Source: an uncultured Clostridia bacterium (lineage in GTDB: Bacteria; Bacillota; Clostridia; Oscillospirales; Ruminococcaceae). Taken from it: a stretch of 59,632 nt of DNA. Under the pieces are notes generated by a model, which did not search any database, had not been told where the DNA came from, and worked only from the letters and a program-made list of their open reading frames with translations. Shown here in pieces: positions 44,481 through 53,082 of this stretch (positions within the stretch are counted from its first letter, which is position 1; every line of letters starts with the position of its first letter). The translations under genes were made by a program, and so were the position numbers. The stretch lies in NCBI GenBank assembly GCA_947589035.1, contig CANPYZ010000012.1, positions 1 through 59,632 on the forward strand. Reading direction: 5' to 3'.

Positions 44481-45334
44481 AATTTTTGAATATTCTGAAT
44501 TTTTCCCTGATGAAGAAAAACTCCATACTGAAAAATTTTCGCTTCCAGAAGCGGCTGCAAAAATTCCCGTTTCCGTAATTCTTCTGAATTTCCGGCATGA
44601 CATGAGGCAATTAAGTTTACACCGCAACCGGAAACTTGTAAAATGGCTTTTACATCTTCCGGTGTGCTGATTTCATCACAAATAATATATTCCGGCGTTA
44701 ATACTCTTAATGCGGTTAAAATTCCGGCACTTCTGGGGTAATTATCTAATATATCTGTCATTTTCCCGACATCATGCAAGGCTTTCCCACGGCGGACAGC
44801 GGCGAGTTCCCCCCGTTCATCAATTAAGGCTGTCCTGTGCTGATTGCCAATAATCCGGCAAATATCCCTTAAATAAGTTGTTTTCCCACTTCCAACAGTT
44901 CCCGTAATTAACACACTTCCGGAAGTGTTTTTCTGAATTTCTTCTGAAATGCCGATATATTCCCCGGCTATGCGAAAATTCAAACTGCTGATATATTTCA
45001 GGGATTGAATTTTTTCGCCGTTTCTGACGGCACTGCCGCATATGCCTACCCGACAACCGCCCCGAATGGTAATATATCCCTCTGTGAGTTCCTGTTCATA
45101 GCTGTAAACGGAATAAGAACAAACCGCCTGAAATGTTTTCGATAAATCTTCAAATTCAAGAATTTGTTTTCCGGAATATTCTTTTCCGTTGCGTACAATT
45201 CCGAAAGGTTTTTGATTTCTGAGCCGGATTTCCTGAATTTGCATTTTCTGTTCACGGGGCATTTGCTGAATATATTCCCTGACTTTCATCGGAAGATAAT
45301 TCAGCACTTCCGCTAAACTTTCTGAAACTGTCAT
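44474..45334 (-). CDS. spoIIIAA: Stage III sporulation protein AA (ATPase)
   Basis: 286-residue secretion-type ATPase. Walker A LITGTVGSGKTTYLRD (about 147-162), then TALIDERGELAAV and EYIICDEIST. It powers the SpoIIIA channel from the mother-cell side. First gene of the eight-gene operon behind a sigma-E-type promoter; AAAGGAAG precedes the ATG. Confidence 0.95.
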   Translation of the reverse strand: MTVSESLAEVLNYLPMKVREYIQQMPREQKMQIQEIRLRNQKPFGIVRNGKEYSGKQILEFEDLSKTFQAVCSYSVYSYEQELTEGYITIRGGCRVGICGSAVRNGEKIQSLKYISSLNFRIAGEYIGISEEIQKNTSGSVLITGTVGSGKTTYLRDICRIIGNQHRTALIDERGELAAVRRGKALHDVGKMTDILDNYPRSAGILTALRVLTPEYIICDEISTPEDVKAILQVSGCGVNLIASCHAGNSEELRKREFLQPLLEAKIFQYGVFLHQGKIQNIQKLC

Positions 45335-45363
45335 ACTGCTGCACTTCCTTTCTGTGTTAATTC

Positions 45364-45393
45364 AGTGTATGTGCAGCCTGTCCGGAATATGAC
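45364..45393 (-). promoter_or_regulatory. Sigma-E-type sporulation promoter of spoIIIA
   Basis: Minus strand: GTCATATT (45386-45393), 14-nt spacer, CATACACT (45364-45371). This matches the mother-cell sigma-E consensus (a -35 with ATATT and a -10 CATACANT, 13-15 nt apart) and lies about 30 nt before spoIIIAA, a known sigma-E target in Bacillus. Confidence 0.8.
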
Positions 45394-45396
45394 AAA

Positions 45397-45420
45397 AAAA
45401 CCTGCCCGAAAGCAGGTTTT
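45397..45420 (-). terminator. Terminator of the sigma/serpin operon
   Basis: AAAACCTGC/GCAGGTTTT stem with a 6-nt loop followed on the minus strand by a T-run; 20 nt past the first serpin's stop codon. Confidence 0.85.
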
Positions 45421-45440
45421 TAAATTTGAAATTTAAATTT

Positions 45441-46943
45441 TTAATTTAATTTGTTTAAAATTCCCATGAATACCGGCAAGCATGTTTCCCTGTCCACAAT
45501 CATGTAAATGAATGGTCTGTCCAGAATAATGTTTTTCTCGAAAATTCTTACAGATTCAATTGTTATCTGTACAGAAGTTACAGCAGCAGCACTTGTGCCT
45601 TCCGGCGTAACATCAATATGTGTTTTATGCAGAACTTCACTGATATACAACTTATCTCCTAAATTTTCCGACATATTTGTGAAATCAGCATCAAACGTAA
45701 ATGCTTCTTCCATGCCCATTTCAGCTAATGCTGAATTAAGTTTAATTTCATAATCATAGCTGAATTTCGGCATCATCGTAAGCAAAGATTTACTTTCCGG
45801 ATTGGCAAGCATATTCTGTAAAGATTCTGCTGTTAAACCAGATAAATATTCTTCCGCTGTCATGCCCTCTTCCGGAAGTATTGCCGCAAAAGCATATTTT
45901 CCGCCGGAATACGGCTTGTAAAAGCCTTCTGCATGTTCATCAGACAAGTATTCATATTCATTTTCCGAATACAGCATTTCAGCGGTTTGTTCTGTGCCGT
46001 CTGCCGCTGTGAATGTTCTGCCGTCAAGCACATCAAAGTTTGAATCGTAAGGAATTTCCCATTTTCCGTCAAATGTGACTGCGTTAATTAAATACATCAT
46101 CGCATCTTCTGGAATTTCTTCCAATAATTGCGGAATCATGCCTTCTGTTTTGGTTTTGCACCAGTTGTTAATATCCGAAACTGTGGAATCATCAAATGGC
46201 GCACTGAATGCATCAGCCCCGTAATAATCCGCATTTTTCTGTAAAAATTCCGGTTTCACATCAAATTCCGGAAAATTATTCCTGTACCAAATGGAATTGA
46301 CTGTGTTCAGCTTGCATTTCTCGTCATTAGGAGTAGTTGTTCTTTGCGTGTATAAATATTGGTTCAGTTCGTCTAAAGGCAAACCGCCGAGGGCGTTTTC
46401 CATTCCGGTTTTCGTTGAACCGTTCGCACCGTTCGCCGTCATGGCTAACGCCTGCATAGCGGAATACGGCGAAATGAAAATATTTTCTTCCGGCGTTTCC
46501 TGTTCAGCTTTTTTGAACAAATTCAAGTAAAATTCCGTTTGTGCCTTGACGAATGGTTCATCAAGTGTTTTTCCGGAAACTTCCTGAGATTTTACTGCTT
46601 CACTTAAATTGACTGCCTTAGAAGTCAATTTTGATTCGTTCGGAATAATGCCGACAATTTTTTTCATGATGTCTAACGCATCTGCCGGAGTAACGTCTCC
46701 GTCTTTGTTGATATCTGCCATTTCCTGCTGCATATCTGAAAGTTTCGATTTCCCTAAAATTGACCGGTTCACCAGAATGACATCTCTGATGTCTATTGTT
46801 CCGCTTAAATCCGCATCTCCTGGATATACTAAACCGAGTGCAACGTCTTCTTTTGCTTCTTCCGCTGCGTAAGCGGAAAGAATTGTACCTTGCATACAGC
46901 AGAGGAAACTTGTCAGAATGGCTAATATTTTGAATAATTTCAT
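45441..46943 (-). CDS. Dockerin-serpin, shorter copy
   Basis: 500 residues, secreted (signal about 1-26). N-terminal type I dockerin (about 40-98; DADLSGTIDIRD, DINKDGDVTPAD), then a serpin domain (about 125-500). The serpin hinge EGTSAAAVTS (448-457) matches inhibitory serpins, followed by a 28-residue reach to DRPFIYMIVD. By the usual 17-residue hinge-to-P1 rule, P1 is Glu463 and P1' Ser464. Serpins on cellulosomes probably protect the complex from proteases. It lies 20 nt after a second serpin gene that is similar along most of its length. Confidence 0.93.
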   Translation of the reverse strand: MKLFKILAILTSFLCCMQGTILSAYAAEEAKEDVALGLVYPGDADLSGTIDIRDVILVNRSILGKSKLSDMQQEMADINKDGDVTPADALDIMKKIVGIIPNESKLTSKAVNLSEAVKSQEVSGKTLDEPFVKAQTEFYLNLFKKAEQETPEENIFISPYSAMQALAMTANGANGSTKTGMENALGGLPLDELNQYLYTQRTTTPNDEKCKLNTVNSIWYRNNFPEFDVKPEFLQKNADYYGADAFSAPFDDSTVSDINNWCKTKTEGMIPQLLEEIPEDAMMYLINAVTFDGKWEIPYDSNFDVLDGRTFTAADGTEQTAEMLYSENEYEYLSDEHAEGFYKPYSGGKYAFAAILPEEGMTAEEYLSGLTAESLQNMLANPESKSLLTMMPKFSYDYEIKLNSALAEMGMEEAFTFDADFTNMSENLGDKLYISEVLHKTHIDVTPEGTSAAAVTSVQITIESVRIFEKNIILDRPFIYMIVDRETCLPVFMGILNKLN

Positions 46944-46963
46944 TAGAAATTTCCCTTTCTGTT

Positions 46964-48856
46964 TTAATTTAATTCATTCAAAATTCCCATGAATACAGGC
47001 AAGCATGTTTCCCTGTCCACAATCATGTAAACGAACGGTCTGTTAAGTTCAATAATATGCTCAGGCATCGAAGCAGTGCAGTTTCGCATTTCCACGGAAG
47101 TCACAGCAGCAGCTTTCGTTCCGGATTCATTGACTTCAATATGCGTTTTATGCTGAACTTTACTAATGCAAAGCATTCCGCTTGCGGTTTCTGCCATGTT
47201 CGAAAAATCCGCTTTTTTAGGATTAAATGCCTCTTCCATGCCCATTTCAGCTAATGCTGGACTGAGTTCAATTTCGTAATCATAAGTAAATTTCGGAATG
47301 TAAGTCACCATTCCTGCAGATTTCGGGTTGGCAAGCGTATTTTGTAAAGATTCTGCCGTCAAGCCGGATAAATATTCTTCTACTGTCATACTTTCTTCCG
47401 GCAACAATGCCGCAAAAGCATATTTTCCGCCAGCGTAAGGCTTATAAAAGCCTTCTGCATGTTCATCAGACAAATATTCATATTCAGTGTCTGAATACAT
47501 CATTTCGGCTGTTTGTTCCGTGCCGTCTGCTGCTGTGAATATTCCGTCATGTACTGCAAATTCCGTATAGGCATCTTCCCATTTTCCGTCAAATGCAACT
47601 GCATTGATTAAATACATGACTGCATCATTGGGAATGGTTTGCAGCAATTGCGGAATCATGCCTTCTGTTTTGTCTTTGCACCAGTCGTTAATATCCGAAA
47701 CTGTGGAATCATCGAATGGCGCACTGAATGCATCAGCTCCGTAATAATCCGCATTTTTCTGCAAAAATTCCGGAAAAACAGTCATTCTGCTGGAATCGTC
47801 TCTGAACCAAATGGAATTGGCTGTGTTCAGCTTGCATTTTTCGTCATTAGGTGCATTAGTTCTTTGCGTGTATAAATATTGGTTCAGTTCGTCTAAAGGC
47901 AAACCTCCGAGAGCGTTTTCCATTCCGGTTTTCGTTGAACCGTTCGCACCGTTTGCTGTCATGGCTAATGCCTGCATAGCGGAATATGGAGAAACTAAAA
48001 TATTTTCTTCCGGCGTTTCCTGTTCAGCTTTTTTGAACAAATTCAAGTAAAATTCCGTCTGTGCCTTGACGAATGTTTCATCAAGTTCTTTTCCGGAAAC
48101 TTCCTGAGATTTTACCGCTTCACTTAAAGTGACTGCCTTAAACATGTCAAATAATGAGTCATCTCCGAAGTAGTCGTTTTCTATCAGCAACGTGACAAGC
48201 GTTTGTACATCAGCGTCATCAAGCCATGCACAGTTTCCTCCAAATTCGCATAACAAGATTTTATCTTCATTTCCGTTTTCATCTGTATACGGTAGATACA
48301 GGTAATCTTCACCATAATCTTCAATACCACCAAATTCCCACTTAATCATTTGTGCAGATTTCAGCTGATTAGCCTTTGCGTTCACCTTTTCCAGTTGGGT
48401 CAGAATATCGGGATTAGTAGTTAGTTGTTTATCTGTAATTTCATAAGAAGAATATTCTGTACTGTACCCGCCCGGTTCTGAAGAAGGATAAGTGCGTTCT
48501 TTCTCACATGCTAATAAAGTCTGTTCTTCCGGTTCGTCCTGAATAATGCCGACGATTTTCTTCATGATGTCTAACGCATCTGCCGGAAGAACGTCTCCGT
48601 CATGATTGAAATCCGCTGCCGCCTTCTGAGTTTCGGAAAGTGTTGATTTTCCTAAAATGGCACGATTTACCAGAATGACATCTCTAATGTCCAATGTTCC
48701 GCTTAAATCCACATCTCCTGCGCTGATAGTCACTTTCATATCAGCCAGAGGTTCTGTTGTGTCGGAAATGTCCTGCGCATACGCTGAAAACATTACCCCC
48801 TGCGCACAGCATAACCATGCTGTAATCCCTGCTAATAACTGATTTACCTTTCTCAT
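46964..48856 (-). CDS. Dockerin-serpin with inserted domain
   Basis: 630 residues: signal peptide, N-terminal type I dockerin (about 48-108; DVDLSGTLDIRD, DFNHDGDVLPAD), an extra region of about 125 residues (115-245) absent from its neighbour, then a serpin domain. The hinge is SGTKAAAVTS (578-587); predicted P1 Cys593, P1' Thr594. DNA identity with the adjacent serpin is evident over long stretches, so they are a tandem duplication. The insert (with QMIKWEFGGIEDYGEDYLY) is not recognised. First of the two serpin genes, 26 nt after the anti-sigma gene. Confidence 0.9.
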   Translation of the reverse strand: MRKVNQLLAGITAWLCCAQGVMFSAYAQDISDTTEPLADMKVTISAGDVDLSGTLDIRDVILVNRAILGKSTLSETQKAAADFNHDGDVLPADALDIMKKIVGIIQDEPEEQTLLACEKERTYPSSEPGGYSTEYSSYEITDKQLTTNPDILTQLEKVNAKANQLKSAQMIKWEFGGIEDYGEDYLYLPYTDENGNEDKILLCEFGGNCAWLDDADVQTLVTLLIENDYFGDDSLFDMFKAVTLSEAVKSQEVSGKELDETFVKAQTEFYLNLFKKAEQETPEENILVSPYSAMQALAMTANGANGSTKTGMENALGGLPLDELNQYLYTQRTNAPNDEKCKLNTANSIWFRDDSSRMTVFPEFLQKNADYYGADAFSAPFDDSTVSDINDWCKDKTEGMIPQLLQTIPNDAVMYLINAVAFDGKWEDAYTEFAVHDGIFTAADGTEQTAEMMYSDTEYEYLSDEHAEGFYKPYAGGKYAFAALLPEESMTVEEYLSGLTAESLQNTLANPKSAGMVTYIPKFTYDYEIELSPALAEMGMEEAFNPKKADFSNMAETASGMLCISKVQHKTHIEVNESGTKAAAVTSVEMRNCTASMPEHIIELNRPFVYMIVDRETCLPVFMGILNELN

Positions 48857-48882
48857 AAGATCACCTCATAATAATATTAAAT

Positions 48883-49875
48883 TTATTGAAGAATTTCAAA
48901 ATTTTGAATCATATTCTGAAATTCTTCTTCACTTAAATTTTCATTCCGGAACAGGTAATATTTCCCGTTTCCGAAATCTGCTGCAACAATTTTTTCAGGA
49001 GAAATCGTTCCAATAGTATACGCTTCTCCGACATGTTGAAAATTTTGCTGAACGCCGTCTGAATAATCAATTGTCAAATCAATTTCCTCAAACCACCCCC
49101 CTAAATTCATTTCTGAAATTGCAATTCCTGTTGTGTAGTAAACAAGTTCAGCTGCTGCCTCTGTTCCAGGGGAAACGTTATTTAATTCATCATTCTGTTT
49201 CATGTGTAAAATAATTCTCTCTGGAAGAAAATTCTCCGGACTGATGGATATTTCTGGTTTGGGGTCTTCTGATTCTGTGGTTGCAGAAAAATTTACTTCT
49301 TGCGAAAGCGTTTCCGTTGTTGCTGGATTTTCAGGTTCGGGTACAATTTCCGAAATGGTTTCTGACGGGGTAGCCGGAACGGAAACAATTTCTGTTTCCG
49401 GAATGATTTCTGTGACGGTTTCTGTTTTCGTTTCAGGCGGAATCAAATTCTGTTCAATTCTCAGCACGGTTTCCGGCAAAACAGTTTCTTCCGGAAAATG
49501 TTCAGGCTTTGTTGTTTCCGGAACAGATACAGAATTTTCTTCTTGTGAAATATTTTCTGTTATTGGTTCTGTAGAAGAAATTTTTCTTGTTTCCGTGAAA
49601 ATGGCAGTTGTTTCTGATTTCAGCGTTTCTGATGTATAAATTTTTTCTTCTGTCGTTAAAATTTTCTGATTCACTGTTTCTTGTTCGGAAATACTCGGCA
49701 CAGGAGGCATATTTTCTCTGTCCTGCCAGAATTTCAGCCCAATCACCACGGAAAACCCGAAACTTAATGCCACTGTCCCATAAATACGAAATAATTTTTT
49801 TCTGCGTTGTTGTTTTCGCAAATGCTGGTCACGGGCTTTCAGCACTTCATTTGCCATTTGTTGATAAGTCTTCAT
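48883..49875 (-). CDS. Membrane-anchored probable anti-sigma factor
   Basis: 330 residues. A short cytoplasmic segment (about 1-28, basic: HLRKQQRRKK), one membrane helix (about 29-47), a long Thr/Glu/Pro/Ser-rich extracellular tether (about 55-215) and a C-terminal domain (about 215-330) with DLTIDYSDGVQQNFQHVGEA. It overlaps the ECF sigma gene by 29 nt, the standard arrangement for sigma/anti-sigma pairs; the layout resembles the RsgI-type sensors of cellulosome regulation, although the cytoplasmic part is short and no known RsgI N-terminal domain is evident. The outer domain may sense substrate or wall stress. Confidence 0.62.
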   Translation of the reverse strand: MKTYQQMANEVLKARDQHLRKQQRRKKLFRIYGTVALSFGFSVVIGLKFWQDRENMPPVPSISEQETVNQKILTTEEKIYTSETLKSETTAIFTETRKISSTEPITENISQEENSVSVPETTKPEHFPEETVLPETVLRIEQNLIPPETKTETVTEIIPETEIVSVPATPSETISEIVPEPENPATTETLSQEVNFSATTESEDPKPEISISPENFLPERIILHMKQNDELNNVSPGTEAAAELVYYTTGIAISEMNLGGWFEEIDLTIDYSDGVQQNFQHVGEAYTIGTISPEKIVAADFGNGKYYLFRNENLSEEEFQNMIQNFEILQ

Positions 49876-50410
49876 GACTAACGCCTTCCTTTTCCAGTTC
49901 TATTTTCAGCGATTTTCGGGCATTAAACAGGAGATTTCCGATTTGTTTTTTGGTTTTATGCATAATTTTCGCAATTTCTTCATGATGAAATCCTTCAAAA
50001 TAAGATAAATAAATTGCTCGCTGATATTCTGGTTTCAGGCGGTGAATTGCCCGATGAATCAAAATTTTCTGTTCTTCTTTAAGGTAATCCTGTTCAAGAT
50101 TATGCATATCTGTTAATTCTGCGACTTCGTCAAGCGAAACATCATTTCTATGTTTTTTCAGTGCATCTATGGCAATATTCCTGCCGATAGTATAAAGCCA
50201 CGTTTTGAACGCACTTTCTTCACGAAACCGAGGTTTTTTCGTCACAAGCCGAATAAATGTTTCCTGCACACAGTCCTCTGCAAGGCTGAGATTATTGGTA
50301 AAACTATTCAGATATAATAACAGACCGTCTTTATAATCCCGTATAATTTCCACGATACCGTTATCATCTCCGTCAAGGAAACGGCGGTAGCTACTTGCAC
50401 CGTTGTCCAT
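49847..50410 (-). CDS. ECF-type RNA polymerase sigma factor
   Basis: 187 residues. Region 2 (LAEDCVQETFIRLV and FREESAFKTWLYTIGRNIAID) and region 4 (LKPEYQRAIYLSYFEGFHHEEIAKIM with a helix-turn-helix) are clear, with no region 1 or 3, which defines an ECF factor. AAAGGAGC precedes the ATG at 10 nt. No good sigma-A promoter is seen in the 135 bp upstream, so autoregulation is possible. It heads an apparent operon with the anti-sigma gene and two dockerin-serpins. Confidence 0.92.
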   Translation of the reverse strand: MDNGASSYRRFLDGDDNGIVEIIRDYKDGLLLYLNSFTNNLSLAEDCVQETFIRLVTKKPRFREESAFKTWLYTIGRNIAIDALKKHRNDVSLDEVAELTDMHNLEQDYLKEEQKILIHRAIHRLKPEYQRAIYLSYFEGFHHEEIAKIMHKTKKQIGNLLFNARKSLKIELEKEGVSHEDLSTNGK

Positions 50411-50545
50411 GTTTTTGAAAGCTCCTTTACTGGTTCTATTTATTAGACAGGTACAGAACGAGAAATTTCTAAGTATTTTTTCAAAAAATTTGAAAATTTA
50501 CGAAAAAGATAAATTTTTCAGAAAAAATCATTTATTTTTTGTGCA

Positions 50546-51574
50546 TTACGCAATAAACATCGCATCACCGAACGAAAAAAACCGATAGCGTTCGTTGACG
50601 GCTGTCTGGTAGGCTTCCAGAGTTTTTTCACGTCCCATGAATGCCGAAACTAACATAATTAGCGTCGATTCCGGCAAATGAAAATTCGTGATTAGTCCGT
50701 CAATAATCTGAAATTCATACCCGGGGTAAATGAAAATATCTGTGTCGCCTTCACAGGCTTGTAATGCCTTCCCGAAACGCTGTGCCGCTGATTCAAGCGT
50801 GCGGCAGGTCGTTGTGCCTACAGCAATTACTCTTCCGCCGTTTTGTTTCGTCTGGTGAATGAGATTCACTGTTTCTTCCGGTAACATGAAATGTTCTGAA
50901 TGCATATGATGCTTTAATACATCGTCTTCTTTTACGGGGCGGAATGTTCCCAGTCCGACATGCAGCGTCACATGTGCTAATTGAATGCCGTTATTGTTCA
51001 AATCAGCGAGCATTTCTTCCGTGAAATGTAACCCTGCTGTCGGGGCAGCCGCTGAACCTCTTTCTTTCGCATAAACAGTCTGATAGCGTTCTTTGTCGGC
51101 TAATTTTTCTTTAATATACGGCGGTAAAGGCATTTGACCAATTTCTTCTAAAGCCGTGTAAAAATTCCCCTCACAATTGAACTGCACAATTCTGTTTCCG
51201 TCTTCTTTCACCGCTAAAATTTCTGCTGTTAATTTTCCGTCCCCGAAAGTAAATTTCGCTCCTGGTTTGCATTTTTTTCCAGGTCGGCAAATAATTTCCC
51301 ATTGTTTTTCTCCTACTTGATGTAAAAGCAGAAATTCAACAAAACTGCCTGTTGTTGCTTTCGCTCCGTAAAGCCTTGCCGGCAGTACCCTTGAATCATT
51401 CACTACTAATAAATCCCCAGATTTCAGCCATTTTTTCAATTCGTAAAAATGCGCATGGCAGATTTCCCCTGTTTCACGGTTCACAACCATTAATTTTGAA
51501 GCGTTTCTCGGTTCTACTGGATGTTGGGCAATTAATTCTTCCGGTAAATCATAATAAAAATCAGATTTTTTCAT
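50546..51574 (-). CDS. queA: S-adenosylmethionine:tRNA ribosyltransferase-isomerase QueA
   Basis: 342 residues. Family landmarks: DFYYDLPEELIAQHPVEPR, the APTAGLHFTEEML segment, HVGLGTFRPVKEDD and TNFHLPESTLIMLVSAF (each in part). Converts preQ1 at the tRNA wobble position to epoxyqueuosine. AAAAGGAG precedes the ATG. Divergent from the lysine-controlled asd operon. Confidence 0.96.
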   Translation of the reverse strand: MKKSDFYYDLPEELIAQHPVEPRNASKLMVVNRETGEICHAHFYELKKWLKSGDLLVVNDSRVLPARLYGAKATTGSFVEFLLLHQVGEKQWEIICRPGKKCKPGAKFTFGDGKLTAEILAVKEDGNRIVQFNCEGNFYTALEEIGQMPLPPYIKEKLADKERYQTVYAKERGSAAAPTAGLHFTEEMLADLNNNGIQLAHVTLHVGLGTFRPVKEDDVLKHHMHSEHFMLPEETVNLIHQTKQNGGRVIAVGTTTCRTLESAAQRFGKALQACEGDTDIFIYPGYEFQIIDGLITNFHLPESTLIMLVSAFMGREKTLEAYQTAVNERYRFFSFGDAMFIA

Positions 51575-51620
51575 GAAAAATTCTCCTTTTCAAAAATTTT
51601 TAAAAATCTTGAATTTTAGC

Positions 51621-51649
51621 TTGACAAATTCAAAGATTCATGTTATGAT
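51621..51649 (+). promoter_or_regulatory. Promoter of the lysine riboswitch-asd-dapAB operon
   Basis: TTGACA (51621-51626), 17-nt spacer ending TGt, TATGAT (51644-51649), about 8-10 nt before the riboswitch. Confidence 0.88.
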
Positions 51650-51656
51650 AATAATT

Positions 51657-51835
51657 AGATAGAGGCGCAGTCGAAATAAGTCACCGGTTCTGAGAATGTT
51701 CAGTTCGCTGAAGTCCGGCAAAAGGTAAGACTGCCGAAGAAGTTCGACTTCCTGAACGGGTCTTTCTTCTGGTACTTGGCTGAATAAGCCCTGTACTGTC
51801 ATCATGTGCGATGGAGAGCTATCGGCAGTCAGCCA
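51657..51835 (+). promoter_or_regulatory. Lysine riboswitch (L box)
   Basis: About 180 nt with the conserved L-box elements in order: AGAGGCGC at the 5' junction, AAGTCACC, AAAGG then CTGCCGAAG, a GGGTCT/TGGCT helix, and TGGAGAGCTATCGG near the 3' end. It is followed by a terminator hairpin and precedes asd and dapA, lysine-pathway genes. Lysine binding should favour termination. Confidence 0.93.
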
Positions 51836-51859
51836 GTAATTCTATTATACCACATGATG

Positions 51860-51883
51860 AACCGGTTTGCAAGCCGGTTTTTT
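51860..51883 (+). terminator. Riboswitch-controlled terminator
   Basis: AACCGG/CCGGTT stem (extended by two pairs) with a TGCA loop and a run of T, 25 nt after the aptamer and about 90 nt before asd; the expression platform of the L box. Confidence 0.88.
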
Positions 51884-51976
51884 CCATATCCGCAGCGAAT
51901 GAAAACCGTTACGGAAATTCAGCAGCCACGCTTCCGGTTTTGCCGTATGCGTGGAAAACAAAGGAGAAATTGTTTT

Positions 51977-53056
51977 ATGAAACAGTATAATGTTGGTATT
52001 CTCGGCGCAACGGGCATGGTTGGACAGCGTTTTGCCACTTTGCTTGCCAATCACCCCTGGTTTCAGGTGAAAGTGTTAGCCGCTTCCCCCAGAAGTGCCG
52101 GAAAGACTTATGCAGAAGCCGTTGGTCAGAAATGGGCAATGACTTCCCCCATTCCCGAAAATCTGAAAAATTTAGTCGTGAAAGACCTGAACGCCGATAT
52201 GAACGACATCGTTTCTCAGGTGGATTTTGTCTTCTGTGCTGTTGACATGAAAAAAGACGAAATCAAAGCCCTTGAAGAACGTTACGCAAAAGCAGAATGT
52301 CCGGTTATTTCTAATAATTCTGCTAATCGTTTCACCCCTGATGTTCCTATGATTGTTCCTGAACTGAATCCGGAACATTTAGAAATTATTTCCAGCCAGA
52401 GAAAACGCCTCGGCACGAAAAAAGGCTTTATTGCCGTTAAATCGAACTGTTCCATTCAAAGTTATGTGCCGGCTTTACATCCGCTGAAACAATTCGGCTT
52501 GAAAAATGTTCTTGCCTGCACCTATCAGGCAATTTCCGGTGCGGGAAAAACATTCGAAACATGGCCTGAAATGGTAGACAATTTAATTCCGTTCATTGGC
52601 GGTGAAGAAGAAAAATCTGAACAAGAACCCCTCAAAGTATGGGGAACAATTCAGAACGGCGAAATTGTTAAAGCAAATACGCCTTCCATTACAACGCAAT
52701 GCTTGCGTGTTCCGGTTTCTGACGGACACACAGCAGCCGTATTTGTTTCTTTCGAACAAAAGCCCTCTAAAGAAGAAATTCTCAAACTTTGGGAAGAATT
52801 TCAGGGCGAACCGCAGAAACTCGCTTTACCTTCTGCCCCGAAACAGTTTATTCATTACTTCACGGAAGACAACCGCCCACAGGCAAATCTTGACCGTAAT
52901 TTAGAGGGCGGAATGGCGATTTCCGTTGGGCGTTTGCGTGAAGATACGCAATATGATTACAAATTCGTTTGCTTGTCCCATAATACCCTCAGAGGGGCTG
53001 CCGGCGGCGGTGTGTTATTAGCTGAACTGCTTGCCGCAAAAGGATATTTTGACTGA
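51977..53056 (+). CDS. asd: Aspartate-semialdehyde dehydrogenase (archaeal/fungal-type)
   Basis: 359 residues from the ATG with AAAGGAG upstream; the longer upstream frame runs through the riboswitch and is not coding. NADP-binding GILGATGMVGQRF and catalytic C158 (KSNCSIQ). The sequence resembles the archaeal/fungal branch rather than E. coli Asd. Makes aspartate semialdehyde for lysine, threonine and methionine. Confidence 0.95.
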   Translation: MKQYNVGILGATGMVGQRFATLLANHPWFQVKVLAASPRSAGKTYAEAVGQKWAMTSPIPENLKNLVVKDLNADMNDIVSQVDFVFCAVDMKKDEIKALEERYAKAECPVISNNSANRFTPDVPMIVPELNPEHLEIISSQRKRLGTKKGFIAVKSNCSIQSYVPALHPLKQFGLKNVLACTYQAISGAGKTFETWPEMVDNLIPFIGGEEEKSEQEPLKVWGTIQNGEIVKANTPSITTQCLRVPVSDGHTAAVFVSFEQKPSKEEILKLWEEFQGEPQKLALPSAPKQFIHYFTEDNRPQANLDRNLEGGMAISVGRLREDTQYDYKFVCLSHNTLRGAAGGGVLLAELLAAKGYFD

Positions 53057-53082
53057 TTCCATTCAGAGAAAGGTGTTTGCTG

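Noticed and set aside
44481-44627. Longer spoIIIAB start
   Set aside because: The extra 49 codons lie inside spoIIIAA and do not resemble the family; the overlapping ATG at 44480 gives normal length.
50411-50545. Defined ECF autoregulatory promoter upstream of the sigma gene
   Set aside because: Several AT-rich candidates exist but I could not match a -35/-10 pair with confidence.
51806-51976. N-terminal extension of asd
   Set aside because: This part of the frame overlaps the lysine riboswitch and its terminator; the ATG at 51977 has a good ribosome site and the correct family N-terminus.
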